A DNA stretch of 27,953 nucleotides from contig JAVBLE010000078.1 of assembly GCA_031553685.1 (NCBI GenBank), positions 1 to 27,953 of the forward strand. The letters run 5' to 3'. The translations under genes and the position numbers were made by a program. Origin of the DNA: JAFGVL01 sp031553685. Lineage in GTDB: Bacteria > Bacteroidota > Bacteroidia > Bacteroidales > Paludibacteraceae. Positions 1-7,550 of this stretch are shown here, in pieces. Under the pieces are notes generated by a model. It made no database searches and was not told the origin of the DNA. It saw only the letters and a program-made list of their open reading frames with translations. Numbering within the stretch: position 1 is the first letter of the stretch; each line of letters starts with the position of its first letter.

Positions 1-18
1 ATATGTTTTTGCTAGTTC

Positions 19-84
19 AGATTGCTTCGTTCCTCGCAATGACGCTTTGGTTAACCGTCGTCATTGCGAGGAACGAAGCAATCT
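19..84. repeat. REP-like perfect inverted repeat
   Basis: Two arms of 26 nt (19-44 and 59-84) are exact reverse complements around a 14-nt loop. The arm contains GTCATTGCGAGGAACGAAGC. The core GTCATTGCG...GCAATC is shared with elements in mnmE, in menE and between cas1 and cas2 in this window. Transcribed RNA would form a long hairpin, but no U-run follows on either strand, so a simple terminator is unlikely. Confidence 0.85.
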
Positions 85-95
85 CTGACTAATAG

Positions 96-424
96 AATTT
101 ATGTTTGCAAAATATATCATTAATTGCTTTTAAATACTTAATAGCAAAAGGATACACGAAATTTTTTCATTAAACTGTGTAACAATTCGCCCCCATTCCT
201 TCATACGCCCTATTTGCCCTATCTGTTCTATTGAACTCACTTTCAGTTCGGCATAGCGTCCCGCCAATATCGCAGTTAAATGCAAATTTCCAACTTGCCA
301 ATTAATCTTTTAACCTACAGTACAAACAGGCTCTAAATTCCCCTTAAAATCCCATAACAAAAGCCATCCAAGAAAATAGAAAATTTTTGTCAACCAGTAG
401 TGATAAAAAACAAAAAATAAACAT
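96..424. other. gene-free stretch, possible coding remnant
   Basis: I see no convincing gene here. On the minus strand a frame is open from about 309 down to a stop at 130 and reads protein-like (it includes RYAELKVSSIEQIGQIGR). It has a stop just upstream and only an internal ATG, so at best it is the decayed end of a gene. I do not recognise the peptide. Confidence 0.3.
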
Positions 425-432
425 TACCTTTG
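425..432 (+). promoter_or_regulatory. Bacteroidota -7 box for rplY
   Basis: TACCTTTG matches the Bacteroidota TAnnTTTG element and lies 65 nt before the rplY start. A clear TTG at the expected -33 distance is missing, so only the -7 half is well supported. Confidence 0.5.
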
Positions 433-497
433 CAGCCCTAAAAGTGTGATGGGAAATTTTGCACTTAAAATTTTGAGTAACACAAAACTATTTAAAA

Positions 498-1073
498 ATG
501 AAAACATTTCAATTAGAAGGCTCAACAAGAGCAGTAGTAGGTAAAAAAGCCACAAAAGCAGTTCGTGCAACAGAAAGCGTGCCATGTGTAATTTATGGAA
601 ACGGTGAAAACATTCACTTTGAAACCACATTTTCGGCATTGCGCAAGTTAATTTATACACCGGAGATTTATTTGGTAGAATTGACTATTGATGGAAAAAT
701 GCGCACAGCTATCATGAAAGATTTGCAATTCCACCCCGTAACAGACGCTGTATTGCATGTCGATTTCTTGGAAGTAACCGCTAAAAAACCAATCGTAATG
801 AATGTTCCGGTTAAATTGGAAGGTCTTGCAGAAGGGGTAAAAGCAGGGGGTAAATTAACACAAGAAATGCGTACTTTGAAAGTAAAAGCTACTTACGATA
901 AAATTCCTGAAAACCTAGTAATCAATGTATCTGAACTTGGCTTAGGTAAAACAATTCAAGTAGGCGCATTATCGTTCGATGGTCTTGAAATCCTTTCGCC
1001 GGCGATGAATGTAGTAACAGCCGTTAAATTAACAAGAGCAGCTCGTGGAGCAGCCGCCAAAGCAGGAAACTAA
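498..1073 (+). CDS. rplY: 50S ribosomal protein L25 (Ctc form)
   Basis: Ribosomal protein L25, which binds 5S rRNA in the large subunit. The protein is 191 aa, the length of the two-domain Ctc/TL5 form rather than the roughly 95-aa E. coli form. The N-terminal L25 domain (about residues 1-90) opens MKTFQLEGSTRAVVGKKATK and includes VPCVIYG. The C-terminal beta domain (about 95-180) includes PVKLEGLAEGVKAGGKL, typical of Ctc proteins. The ATG at 498 follows a TACCTTTG promoter box. The stop is 11 nt before pth, and the rplY-pth pair is common in bacteria, so the two are probably co-transcribed. The assignment is secure from the whole sequence pattern. Confidence 0.95.
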   Translation: MKTFQLEGSTRAVVGKKATKAVRATESVPCVIYGNGENIHFETTFSALRKLIYTPEIYLVELTIDGKMRTAIMKDLQFHPVTDAVLHVDFLEVTAKKPIVMNVPVKLEGLAEGVKAGGKLTQEMRTLKVKATYDKIPENLVINVSELGLGKTIQVGALSFDGLEILSPAMNVVTAVKLTRAARGAAAKAGN

Positions 1074-1084
1074 GATTTGTTTAA

Positions 1085-1648
1085 ATGAAATTTCTAATTG
1101 TAGGGCTGGGTAACATTGGTGCCGAATACCAGGGAACCCGCCACAACATAGGATTTGAAGTATTGGACGCTTTGGCTAAGGCGTCCAATCTTTTTTTTGC
1201 CGAACAACGCTATGGAGCCGTGTGCGAAATGAAGTTGAAAGGGCATACACTCGTTTTGCTCAAACCCTCCACATTCATGAATTTGAGCGGGAATGCCATG
1301 CGCTACTGGATGCAAAAAGAAAACATTCCGTTGGAACGAACACTTGTGGTGGTAGACGATTTGGCAATCCCTTTCGGGACACTTCGCCTCAAAACCAAAG
1401 GGAGCGACGCCGGACATAACGGATTGCGAAATATACAAGAAATAATAGGCACACAGGAATACGCACGACTTCGATTTGGTATTGGCAGTAATTATCAGCG
1501 CGGACATCAAATCGATTATGTACTTGGACAATTTCCTGCCGATGAGCGCGAAAAATTGCCTGAACGCATAGATATTGCCTGCGAGATTATCAAAAGCTTT
1601 TGTTTGGCAGGCGTTCAAAACACAATGACGACATATAACAACAAATGA
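1085..1648 (+). CDS. pth: peptidyl-tRNA hydrolase
   Basis: Cytoplasmic enzyme that frees tRNA from peptidyl-tRNA dropped by stalled ribosomes. It has 187 aa, normal for Pth. The sequence opens MKFLIVGLGNIGAEYQGTRH: N10 and catalytic H20 are in place, followed by PSTFMNLSGN (61-70), the VVVDDLAIPFG aspartate segment (88-98) and GHNGLRNI (110-117) with the conserved asparagine. These match the active-site residues known from E. coli Pth (N10, H20, D93, N114). It starts 11 nt after the rplY stop and is probably in the same transcript. Nothing is truncated. Confidence 0.97.
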   Translation: MKFLIVGLGNIGAEYQGTRHNIGFEVLDALAKASNLFFAEQRYGAVCEMKLKGHTLVLLKPSTFMNLSGNAMRYWMQKENIPLERTLVVVDDLAIPFGTLRLKTKGSDAGHNGLRNIQEIIGTQEYARLRFGIGSNYQRGHQIDYVLGQFPADEREKLPERIDIACEIIKSFCLAGVQNTMTTYNNK

Positions 1649-1659
1649 CGATTTATTAT

Positions 1660-1740
1660 TAGACCATTGACTATTTATTTCAAACAAAATGTTTGTTGTT
1701 GAGGTAAATAGTAAATGGTAAATAGTACAATAGTAAATAG
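1660..1740. repeat. AT-rich short repeats (actatttac/gtaaatag type)
   Basis: Between pth and the S4-domain gene the sequence repeats gtaaatagtaaatggtaaat and tagtaaatag right up to the ATG, preceded by the opposite-strand form ttgactattta. The same words recur at 2170-2205 (tttacaatttgactatttac) and at 9285-9385. This looks like a small interspersed family; its function is unknown. Confidence 0.5.
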
Positions 1741-2166
1741 ATGAAATCTGAGGTTCGCATAGACAAATGGCTATGGGCAGTGCGTTTGTTTAAAACACGC
1801 AGTCTGGCTGCCGATGCTTGCAAAAAAGGCAAAGTGAGCATTGGCGGAGCTGTTGCCAAACCTTCACGCATGATTAAGGTAAACGATGTGATCCAAATAA
1901 AACGAAACCCCATTCTTTTTTCTTTCAAAGTGTTGGCGTTGACCGAAAATCGCATGGGCGCAAAACTCGTTCCCGATTTTATGGAAAATGTAACTACGCC
2001 CGACCAGCTTGCGTTACTTGAAATGGGTAAACTAAGCGGATTTATCGATCGGGCGCGAGGCACCGGCCGCCCAACCAAAAAAGAACGCCGCGACCTCGAA
2101 GCATTCACCGAAGAACCAATCTTTGTCGACGAAGATTGGGATTTCGATTTCTCGAACGAAGAATAG
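1741..2166 (+). CDS. hslR: S4-domain RNA-binding protein, Hsp15-like
   Basis: Small RNA-binding protein of 141 aa. The N-terminal S4 domain (about residues 6-55) reads RIDKWLWAVRLFKTRS, then ACKKGKVSIGG and KPSRMIKVNDVIQI, the typical Hsp15/RluB-type S4 fold. E. coli Hsp15 binds free 50S subunits carrying nascent chain-tRNA; a similar ribosome-rescue role is inferred, and fits its place after pth. The C-terminal half is charged (GRPTKKERRDLEAF) and ends in an acidic tail (EEPIFVDEDWDFDFSNEE). The ATG directly abuts the AT-rich repeats, leaving no purine-rich ribosome site. The family is clear; the gene symbol is by similarity only. Confidence 0.85.
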   Translation: MKSEVRIDKWLWAVRLFKTRSLAADACKKGKVSIGGAVAKPSRMIKVNDVIQIKRNPILFSFKVLALTENRMGAKLVPDFMENVTTPDQLALLEMGKLSGFIDRARGTGRPTKKERRDLEAFTEEPIFVDEDWDFDFSNEE

Positions 2167-2180
2167 ATTTAATTTACAAT

Positions 2181-2211
2181 TTGACTATTTACAATTGACT
2201 ATTTATCTTTG
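2181..2211 (+). promoter_or_regulatory. proS promoter
   Basis: TTG (2181-2183), 20 nt, then TATCTTTG (2204-2211): a full Bacteroidota promoter. The start point would fall near 2217, giving a leader of about 50 nt before the proS ATG at 2271. The -33 half lies within the AT-rich repeat, so the repeat appears to supply part of the promoter. Confidence 0.7.
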
Positions 2212-2236
2212 TGAAAAATTTCTCAAACACTCACAA

Positions 2237-2260
2237 TCTCACTATCTCACTATCTCACTA
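2237..2260 (+). repeat. tandem 8-mer (tctcacta)x3 in the proS leader
   Basis: Three perfect copies of tctcacta followed by a partial tct, all inside the predicted 5' untranslated leader of proS, ending 10 nt before the ATG. Copy number could vary by slippage and change leader length. Confidence 0.85.
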
Positions 2261-2270
2261 TCTAAATTAT

Positions 2271-3743
2271 ATGGCAAAAGAACTCACTTCTCGCAGCGAA
2301 AATTACTCGCAATGGTACAATGATTTGGTAATAAAAGCCGATTTGGCCGAAAACTCGGCAGTACGCGGTTGTATGGTAATTAAACCTTACGGCTACGCTA
2401 TTTGGGAAAAAATGCAAGCCGAACTCGATCGCATGTTCAAAGAAACCGGACATGTAAATGCCTATTTTCCGCTATTTATTCCTAAGTCATTTCTCAGCAA
2501 GGAAGCCGAACATGTAGATGGTTTTGCCAAAGAATGTGCAGTAGTAACGCACCACCGGTTAATGAACGACCCAAATGGAAAAGGCGTTGTAGTGGATCCT
2601 GATGCCAAATTGGAAGAAGAACTGATTGTTCGCCCCACTTCGGAAACCATCATTTGGAATACCTATAAAAACTGGATACAGTCATACCGCGATTTGCCTA
2701 TCTTGTGCAATCAATGGGCAAATGTAGTTCGTTGGGAAATGCGTACGCGTTTGTTCCTTCGTACAGCCGAGTTCCTTTGGCAAGAAGGACATACGGCTCA
2801 CGCTACTAAGGAAGAAGCGGAAGAAGAAACACGCAAGATGTTAGATGTGTATGCTGATTTTGCCGAAAGTTTTATGGCAATGCCTGTCATAAAAGGAGTA
2901 AAATCGGCTAACGAGCGTTTTGCCGGAGCATTAGATACATATTGTATTGAAGCATTAATGCAGGATGGAAAAGCCCTGCAAGCAGGCACTTCGCACTTCT
3001 TGGGACAAAACTTTGCCAAAGCATTTGATGTCCGTTTTGCTACCAAAGAAGGAAACGAGGATTATGTGTGGGCAACTTCGTGGGGCGTTTCTACCCGTTT
3101 GATGGGAGCTTTAATTATGACTCACTCTGACGATAACGGGCTGGTGCTCCCTCCCAAGTTAGCTCCTTTCCAAGTAGTGATTGTGCCTATTTATAAGGGC
3201 GATGAACAATTGGCTGAAATCAGCGAAAAGGTAAAAGAAATCGTAGCTAAACTCAAAGCCTTAGGCATTAGTGTAAAATATGATGACAACGACACTAAAA
3301 AACCGGGTTGGAAATTTGCCGAATACGAACTGAAAGGAGTTCCGGTGCGCTTGGCAATGGGGACGAGAGATTTGGAAAACGGCACGATCGAAGTCGCCCG
3401 TCGTGATACACTTACCAAAGAAACAGTTTCTATGGAAGGAATTGAATGTTATATTCAAAACCTGTTGAACGATATTCAGGCTAATATTTATAAGAAAGCG
3501 TATAACTTCCGCACTTCGGTAACTCGCGAAGTAAATAGCTATGATGAATTTAAAGAAGAAATCAAAAAAGGAGGTTTCTTACTTTGCCATTGGGACGGTA
3601 CACCCGAAACAGAAGAAAAAATCAAAGAAGATACCAAGGCAACCATTCGCTGTATTCCTCTCCAAGGCGATACGACTCCAGGTCAATGCATGGTTACCGG
3701 AAATCCTTCCGTTGGGCGGGTGGTGTTTGCGGTGGCATATTAG
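2271..3743 (+). CDS. proS: prolyl-tRNA synthetase, short form
   Basis: Class II aminoacyl-tRNA synthetase that charges tRNA-Pro. I chose the ATG at 2271 (MAKELTSRSENYSQWYNDLV, 490 aa); an upstream in-frame GTG at 2211 overlaps the promoter. Class II features: RPTSETIIWNTYKNWI, then motif 2 in VVRWEMRTRLFLRTAEFLWQ followed by EGHTAH, and a central AGTSHFLGQNFAKAF. The anticodon-binding region begins near PFQVVIVPIYKGDEQ. The protein ends in ...GRVVFAVAY, as archaeal/eukaryote-type ProRS do, and lacks the roughly 180-aa editing insertion of the long bacterial form. It is likely a single-gene unit, with its own promoter and a strong terminator. Confidence 0.96.
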   Translation: MAKELTSRSENYSQWYNDLVIKADLAENSAVRGCMVIKPYGYAIWEKMQAELDRMFKETGHVNAYFPLFIPKSFLSKEAEHVDGFAKECAVVTHHRLMNDPNGKGVVVDPDAKLEEELIVRPTSETIIWNTYKNWIQSYRDLPILCNQWANVVRWEMRTRLFLRTAEFLWQEGHTAHATKEEAEEETRKMLDVYADFAESFMAMPVIKGVKSANERFAGALDTYCIEALMQDGKALQAGTSHFLGQNFAKAFDVRFATKEGNEDYVWATSWGVSTRLMGALIMTHSDDNGLVLPPKLAPFQVVIVPIYKGDEQLAEISEKVKEIVAKLKALGISVKYDDNDTKKPGWKFAEYELKGVPVRLAMGTRDLENGTIEVARRDTLTKETVSMEGIECYIQNLLNDIQANIYKKAYNFRTSVTREVNSYDEFKEEIKKGGFLLCHWDGTPETEEKIKEDTKATIRCIPLQGDTTPGQCMVTGNPSVGRVVFAVAY

Positions 3744-3781
3744 GAATGGTACAAAAGCAATAATAATATTATACAAAAAGA

Positions 3782-3821
3782 AGACCTACCGAGCTTTTTA
3801 GCTGCTCGGGAGGTCTTTTTT
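3782..3821 (+). terminator. proS rho-independent terminator
   Basis: Stem AGACCTACCGAGC (3782-3794) pairs with GCTCGGGAGGTCT (3804-3816) with one A/G mismatch, followed by a run of T (3816-3821). It lies 38 nt after the proS stop. Confidence 0.9.
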
Positions 3822-3836
3822 GTTAAAAATATATTG

Positions 3837-3844
3837 TACATTTG
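3837..3844 (+). promoter_or_regulatory. -7 box before the nucleoside phosphorylase gene
   Basis: TACATTTG fits TAnnTTTG, 41 nt before the ATG. The nearest upstream TTG (3820-3822) is only 14 nt away, too close for the usual 19-21 nt, so the -33 half is uncertain. Confidence 0.45.
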
Positions 3845-3884
3845 TAATAAAATGAAGTTTTTCTAATTAAAAAAACATACAGCT

Positions 3885-4754
3885 ATGAAACATTTTCCTG
3901 AATCTGAATTGATTATAAATGGTGATGGTAGTATTTTTCATCTCCATGTGAAGCCCGAACAGTTAGCTAAGAAAATAATTTTAGTGGGCGATCCGGGTAG
4001 GGTGGCAACAGTAGCTTCGTTTTTCGACAGCAAAGAATGCGAGGTGGAAAGCCGCGAGTTTAAAACCATTACAGGAACCTACAAAGGGAAACGCATTACA
4101 GTGCTTTCGACCGGAATTGGTACAGATAATATTGATATTGTGGTAAATGAATTGGACGCGCTGGTAAATATCGACTTGAAAACGCGTTATGAAAAAGAGC
4201 AAAAAACTTCATTAGAGCTGGTTCGTATCGGTACTTGTGGAGGTATGCAGGCTGATATTCCGCTGGGTAGCTTTTTGGCTTCCGAACTTTCGATTGGGTT
4301 TGACGGCGTACTGAGTTTTTATGCCGGACGAAATAGCGTGTGCGATTTAGCATTTGAGGATTCGTTGAAGAAACATTTGAATTGGTCGCCATTAAAAGCT
4401 TCACCTTATGTGGTGGCTGCCGACAAAGAATTGATAGAACGCATTACCAAAGATGATATGATACGCGGTGTAACTATTTCGGCTAATGGCTTTTATGGTC
4501 CGCAAGGGCGTGTGTTACGCTTGGATTTGGACGATATGCAGATTAATGATAAAATCGAAAGTTTCCGCTATGGTAACTACAAAATTACGAATTACGAAAT
4601 GGAAGGTTCGGCGATTGCCGGCTTGTCTAAGCTGATGGGACACAAGGCAATGACCGTTTGCTGTGTGATTGCCAACCGCCGTGTAAAGGCGATGAATACA
4701 GATTATGGTCCGAATATTTTGAAATTGATTGAAACTGTTTTAGATAGAATTTAA
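3885..4754 (+). CDS. udp: uridine phosphorylase-like nucleoside phosphorylase
   Basis: Member of the PNP/UDP phosphorylase family (289 aa), which splits a nucleoside with phosphate into base and ribose-1-phosphate for salvage. Seen: the phosphate-site segment IILVGDPGRVATVASFF (about 31-47), VLSTGIGTDNIDIVVNELDA (about 73-92), RIGTCGG (about 113-119) and the nucleoside-site signature NYEMEGSAIAGLSKLMGHKA near 240. The YEMEGSA pattern and overall spacing favour uridine phosphorylase over purine nucleoside phosphorylase, but substrate cannot be fixed from sequence. It stands alone between the proS terminator and a long hairpin. Start: ATG at 3885, 41 nt after a TACATTTG box. Confidence 0.85.
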   Translation: MKHFPESELIINGDGSIFHLHVKPEQLAKKIILVGDPGRVATVASFFDSKECEVESREFKTITGTYKGKRITVLSTGIGTDNIDIVVNELDALVNIDLKTRYEKEQKTSLELVRIGTCGGMQADIPLGSFLASELSIGFDGVLSFYAGRNSVCDLAFEDSLKKHLNWSPLKASPYVVAADKELIERITKDDMIRGVTISANGFYGPQGRVLRLDLDDMQINDKIESFRYGNYKITNYEMEGSAIAGLSKLMGHKAMTVCCVIANRRVKAMNTDYGPNILKLIETVLDRI

Positions 4755-4763
4755 TTTTTATAT

Positions 4764-4846
4764 AGAGTAAAGAACAAAGAGTAAAGACCGCTTCGCTGAA
4801 AGATAAAAGACGAGGTATTTTGTCTTTTATCTTTGTTCTTTACTCT
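4764..4846. repeat. interrupted inverted repeat upstream of mnmE
   Basis: The right arm (4822-4846, 25 nt) is the exact reverse complement of a left arm that is split: 16 nt at 4764-4779 and 9 nt at 4803-4811. They are separated by 23 extra bases (4780-4802) that include accgcttcgctgaaag. Without those 23 nt the arms would be perfect. The right arm contains TATCTTTG (4828-4835, +), a possible mnmE -7 box 28 nt before the ATG, without a good TTG at -33. Confidence 0.75.
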
Positions 4847-4862
4847 TTTGTCTAATTAAAAA

Positions 4863-6281
4863 ATGATAAACCAACATACCATTTGTGCTATATCCACCGC
4901 TTCGGGGCAGGGTGCTATTGCTGTTATCCGTGTTTCGGGCGAGGAAGCTTTTGCTATTTGTGATAAAATATTAGCCCCCCACTCCCCCAAGGGGGGGCTT
5001 TCGGAGCAGCCTGCTAATACTGTAAGGTTGAGGAGGGTTGTTGCTCCCTCCCCTTTGGGGAGGGCTGGGGAGTGGCTGCTTGTAGATGAAGTGTTGGTAA
5101 GCGTTTTTCATGCACCACATTCGTTTACCGGAGAGAATTCGGTGGAGATTTCGTGCCACGCGTCGCCTTATATACAGCAAAAAATTCTTCAATTATTGTT
5201 AGATAACGGCTGTTCGCTTGCTGTAGCCGGCGAGTTTACCCAACGCGCTTTCCTCAATGGCAAAATGGATTTATCGCAAGCCGAAGCTATTGCCGATGTG
5301 ATTGCGTCCACTTCGGCGGCAGCCCACCGGTTGGCAATGAACCAAATGCGTGGCGGTTTTTCATTGGAACTGATGAGTTTGCGTATGCAACTGCTCGACT
5401 TTGTTTCGTTAATTGAACTCGAACTCGATTTTAGCGAGGAAGATGTGGAATTTGCAAACCGAAAGCAATTGCAAGATTTAGCTGAAAAAATACAGCAAAC
5501 AATCTCGCGACTTGTTCAGTCGTTTAGTGCCGGAAATGCGATAAAAAATGGCATTCCGGTAGCTATTGTGGGCGAAACGAATGTAGGAAAATCAACCTTG
5601 CTCAACACGCTGCTTAACGAGGAGCGCGCGATTGTGTCGGATATTCATGGTACAACACGCGATGTGATTGAAGATTGCATTACGCTTGGTGGTGTGCAAT
5701 TCCGCTTTATTGATACCGCCGGTATTCGCCAAACTTCAGACAGGGTGGAAAATCTTGGTATAGAACGCACTTTCCAAAAAATGCAACAAGCTAATGTCGT
5801 ATTGTTATTGCTTGACGCCTCTCAAAATACAACTGACATTCAGAATTTTACTCTGGAACAGAAAGAAAAGTTGGCAGATAAAAAAACGATCATCGTTTTC
5901 AATAAAGCCGACATTATTTCTGCCGGAAAAAGGGATGAATTAAATAAAATAAATCTTCCGGATAGCGAAAAAATATTTATCTCAGCAAAAAATAAAGAAG
6001 GAATAGTTGAACTTGAAAAAATGTTGTTGCAAGCAGCGGCTTTGCCAACTATTGGCGAGAATGATGTGATTGTGAGTAACCTTCGCCATTATGAGGCTTT
6101 GCAAAAGGCACAAGCTGCCATCGAACGAGTCATTGCAGGCTTGACCCGCAATCTTTCAGGCGATTTTCTTTCGCAAGATATTCGTGAATGTATGCATTAC
6201 TTGTCTGAAATTACAGGCGGTGAGATCACCAGCGATGAGGTGCTTGGGAATATTTTTGAGCGGTTTTGCATCGGTAAGTAA
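4863..6281 (+). CDS. mnmE: tRNA modification GTPase MnmE
   Basis: MnmE acts with MnmG to place the (carboxymethyl)aminomethyl group on wobble uridine 34 of certain tRNAs. The N-terminal folate-binding domain opens TICAISTASGQGAIAVIRVS and includes DEVLVSVFHAPHSFTGENSV. The G domain shows GETNVGKS (237-244), a TTRD switch, DTAGIR and NKAD. The protein ends FCIGK, the CxGK tail that carries the catalytic cysteine. At 472 aa it is somewhat longer than the usual 450-460. The excess is explained by residues about 38-73, encoded by two palindromic elements (4973-5080). A second REP-like stretch (6129-6153) encodes VIAGLTRN near residue 425. The frame stays open and all motifs are intact, so it should be functional. 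Confidence 0.96.
   Translation: MINQHTICAISTASGQGAIAVIRVSGEEAFAICDKILAPHSPKGGLSEQPANTVRLRRVVAPSPLGRAGEWLLVDEVLVSVFHAPHSFTGENSVEISCHASPYIQQKILQLLLDNGCSLAVAGEFTQRAFLNGKMDLSQAEAIADVIASTSAAAHRLAMNQMRGGFSLELMSLRMQLLDFVSLIELELDFSEEDVEFANRKQLQDLAEKIQQTISRLVQSFSAGNAIKNGIPVAIVGETNVGKSTLLNTLLNEERAIVSDIHGTTRDVIEDCITLGGVQFRFIDTAGIRQTSDRVENLGIERTFQKMQQANVVLLLLDASQNTTDIQNFTLEQKEKLADKKTIIVFNKADIISAGKRDELNKINLPDSEKIFISAKNKEGIVELEKMLLQAAALPTIGENDVIVSNLRHYEALQKAQAAIERVIAGLTRNLSGDFLSQDIRECMHYLSEITGGEITSDEVLGNIFERFCIGK
4973..5080. repeat. pair of C/G-rich palindromes inside mnmE
   Basis: Unit A (4973-999) folds as AGCCCCC...GGGGGCT. Unit B has a perfect 8-bp stem, CCCTCCCC-ttt-GGGGAGGG (5046-5064). Read on opposite strands the two units resemble each other (AGCC...CTCCCC...AGGGGAGGGAG), so they look like two copies of one family in inverted orientation. 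They lie in frame in the N-terminal domain of mnmE and are read as HSPKGGLSEQ...VAPSPLGRAGEW. Confidence 0.75.
6129..6153. repeat. REP-like 25-mer inside mnmE
   Basis: These 25 nt, from GTCATTGCAGGC to ACCCGCAATC, match 24 of 25 positions of the element at 25470-25494 between cas1 and cas2. Here they are translated in frame as part of ERVIAGLTRNLSGDF. Confidence 0.8.
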
Positions 6282-6437
6282 TTACTCTTCCTTTACACAT
6301 TTAATCGCCTTTTTTTCTTGATATTACAAAAATATCTTTCTCTTTCTTGTTGCCTACTATATATAAAGAAACTAAAGAAAAAACTACCAAGATTTATAGG
6401 TTGCTTAAAATTTTACAAAAGATCGATTTAGGATTTC

Positions 6438-7535
6438 TTACCGGCGATTTTCCAGCCATTCTTTTACTTGTATGCGACTGATCTTCTCAGAAACACTTGT
6501 TCGGGGTATTTCCGGCAAATGAACAAACAACTTTATCTGATGTGCTTTGGGCAATAGCTTGTTTATTTCTTCGAAGGTATTTTTGTCAATATTCTCTTCG
6601 GCAACCAATATCAGGCTTTCGCCCCATTTTTCATCTTTTACGGAAGAAATTAAAAACGATTTTGTAAAGAAGGAGGCTATTTTTCGCTCCAGCTCTTCGG
6701 GTTGAATTTTAATTCCTCCACTATTGATAATATTGTCAATCCGTCCGGTGATGCGGAAATTCCCATTGGGAAATATTTCTGCCAAATCGTTTGTAATGAG
6801 TGGTTCGGGCAACAAGTCGGGGGCAAAAATAACCAGACAACCCCGATTGTCTGTCTTTACGGAAATATTGGGCATGAGTGCAAAAGCAGTTTGCTTGTTT
6901 TTCCCGTTTACTTTCCGCAGGGCAATGTGCGAAACGGTTTCGGTCATGCCATAAGTTTCGTAGGCTATGCAGGTGTTGAGTGCTTGCAGCTTGTTGTCTA
7001 ATTCGGACGAAACGGCTCCACCGCCAATCAACAGTTTTTTTATTTTTTCTAAAGATGATTTTTCGTTTAATTGCTCAAAAACCTGTGCGGGCACCATTGC
7101 CGAGAAATCGAAACTGACAGGAGATTGCAGGTCTGCTGAACTTGATTCTGTACCGCAATGACGAAGCGGTGTGCTTGCCGGCTCAACGGCAAATAACCGC
7201 AACTGCCCGGCAATAGCGCGCACAATCATCATTTTGCCTGCAATATAATTTGCCGAAAGGCAGAGCAATGCAGTGTCCGAAGATTTTAGGTCGAGTGCCT
7301 GCAATGTTTTCAACGCCGAAATGCGCATCATTGTTTTGCTTACCTGCAATGATTTTGGTTCGCCGGTAGAACCCGAAGTATATACTTTCACAAAATCAGT
7401 AGGTAAAAACCATTCTTGCAGGAAAGAATAAACCGAGCGCTGCCAATCTGGCAATAAAGGATTATTCAACTGTTCCGAAATCTTGGACAACCAATATTCC
7501 GGTGTGTTATTTTGAGAAAAATCGAGTTCTAACAT
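6438..7535 (-). CDS. menE: o-succinylbenzoate-CoA ligase-like (MenE), AMP-forming
   Basis: Short ANL-superfamily adenylating enzyme (365 aa from the ATG at 7535; an ATG at 7553 would add 6 residues). The ATP P-loop YTSGSTGEPKSL is near residues 51-62, YGMTETVSH is the A5-type motif, and ITGRIDNIINSGGIKIQPEE is the A8 hinge. The missing N-terminal third compared with ordinary acyl-CoA ligases is typical of Bacteroidota MenE, which activates o-succinylbenzoate in menaquinone synthesis. No other men gene is in the window, so the substrate is inferred from size and pattern. A REP-like element (7117-7164) is read in frame as RHCGTESSSADLQSPVS. A TACTTTTG box (7542-7549, minus) almost touches the ATG, which would leave little or no leader. 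Confidence 0.75.
   Translation of the reverse strand: MLELDFSQNNTPEYWLSKISEQLNNPLLPDWQRSVYSFLQEWFLPTDFVKVYTSGSTGEPKSLQVSKTMMRISALKTLQALDLKSSDTALLCLSANYIAGKMMIVRAIAGQLRLFAVEPASTPLRHCGTESSSADLQSPVSFDFSAMVPAQVFEQLNEKSSLEKIKKLLIGGGAVSSELDNKLQALNTCIAYETYGMTETVSHIALRKVNGKNKQTAFALMPNISVKTDNRGCLVIFAPDLLPEPLITNDLAEIFPNGNFRITGRIDNIINSGGIKIQPEELERKIASFFTKSFLISSVKDEKWGESLILVAEENIDKNTFEEINKLLPKAHQIKLFVHLPEIPRTSVSEKISRIQVKEWLENRR
7117..7164. repeat. REP-like element inside menE
   Basis: The left end acaggagatt and right end aatgacga are identical to the ends of the second module of the cas1-cas2 element (25504-25536), with a different middle. It is in frame with menE and adds a peptide (RHCGTESSS...) between conserved parts of the ligase. 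Confidence 0.65.
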
Positions 7536-7550
7536 ATTGAACAAAAGTAA

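Noticed and set aside
130..309. Minus-strand open frame as a real small gene
   Set aside because: No start codon at its head, stop codons on both sides, no recognised family; kept only as a possible remnant.
1094..1687. 197-aa minus-strand frame opposite pth
   Set aside because: It is the shadow of pth, whose own frame has all the catalytic motifs; the shadow has no recognisable domain.
6282..6437. Shared terminator between convergent mnmE and menE
   Set aside because: The 156 nt are AT-rich but I found no stem with a following T-run.
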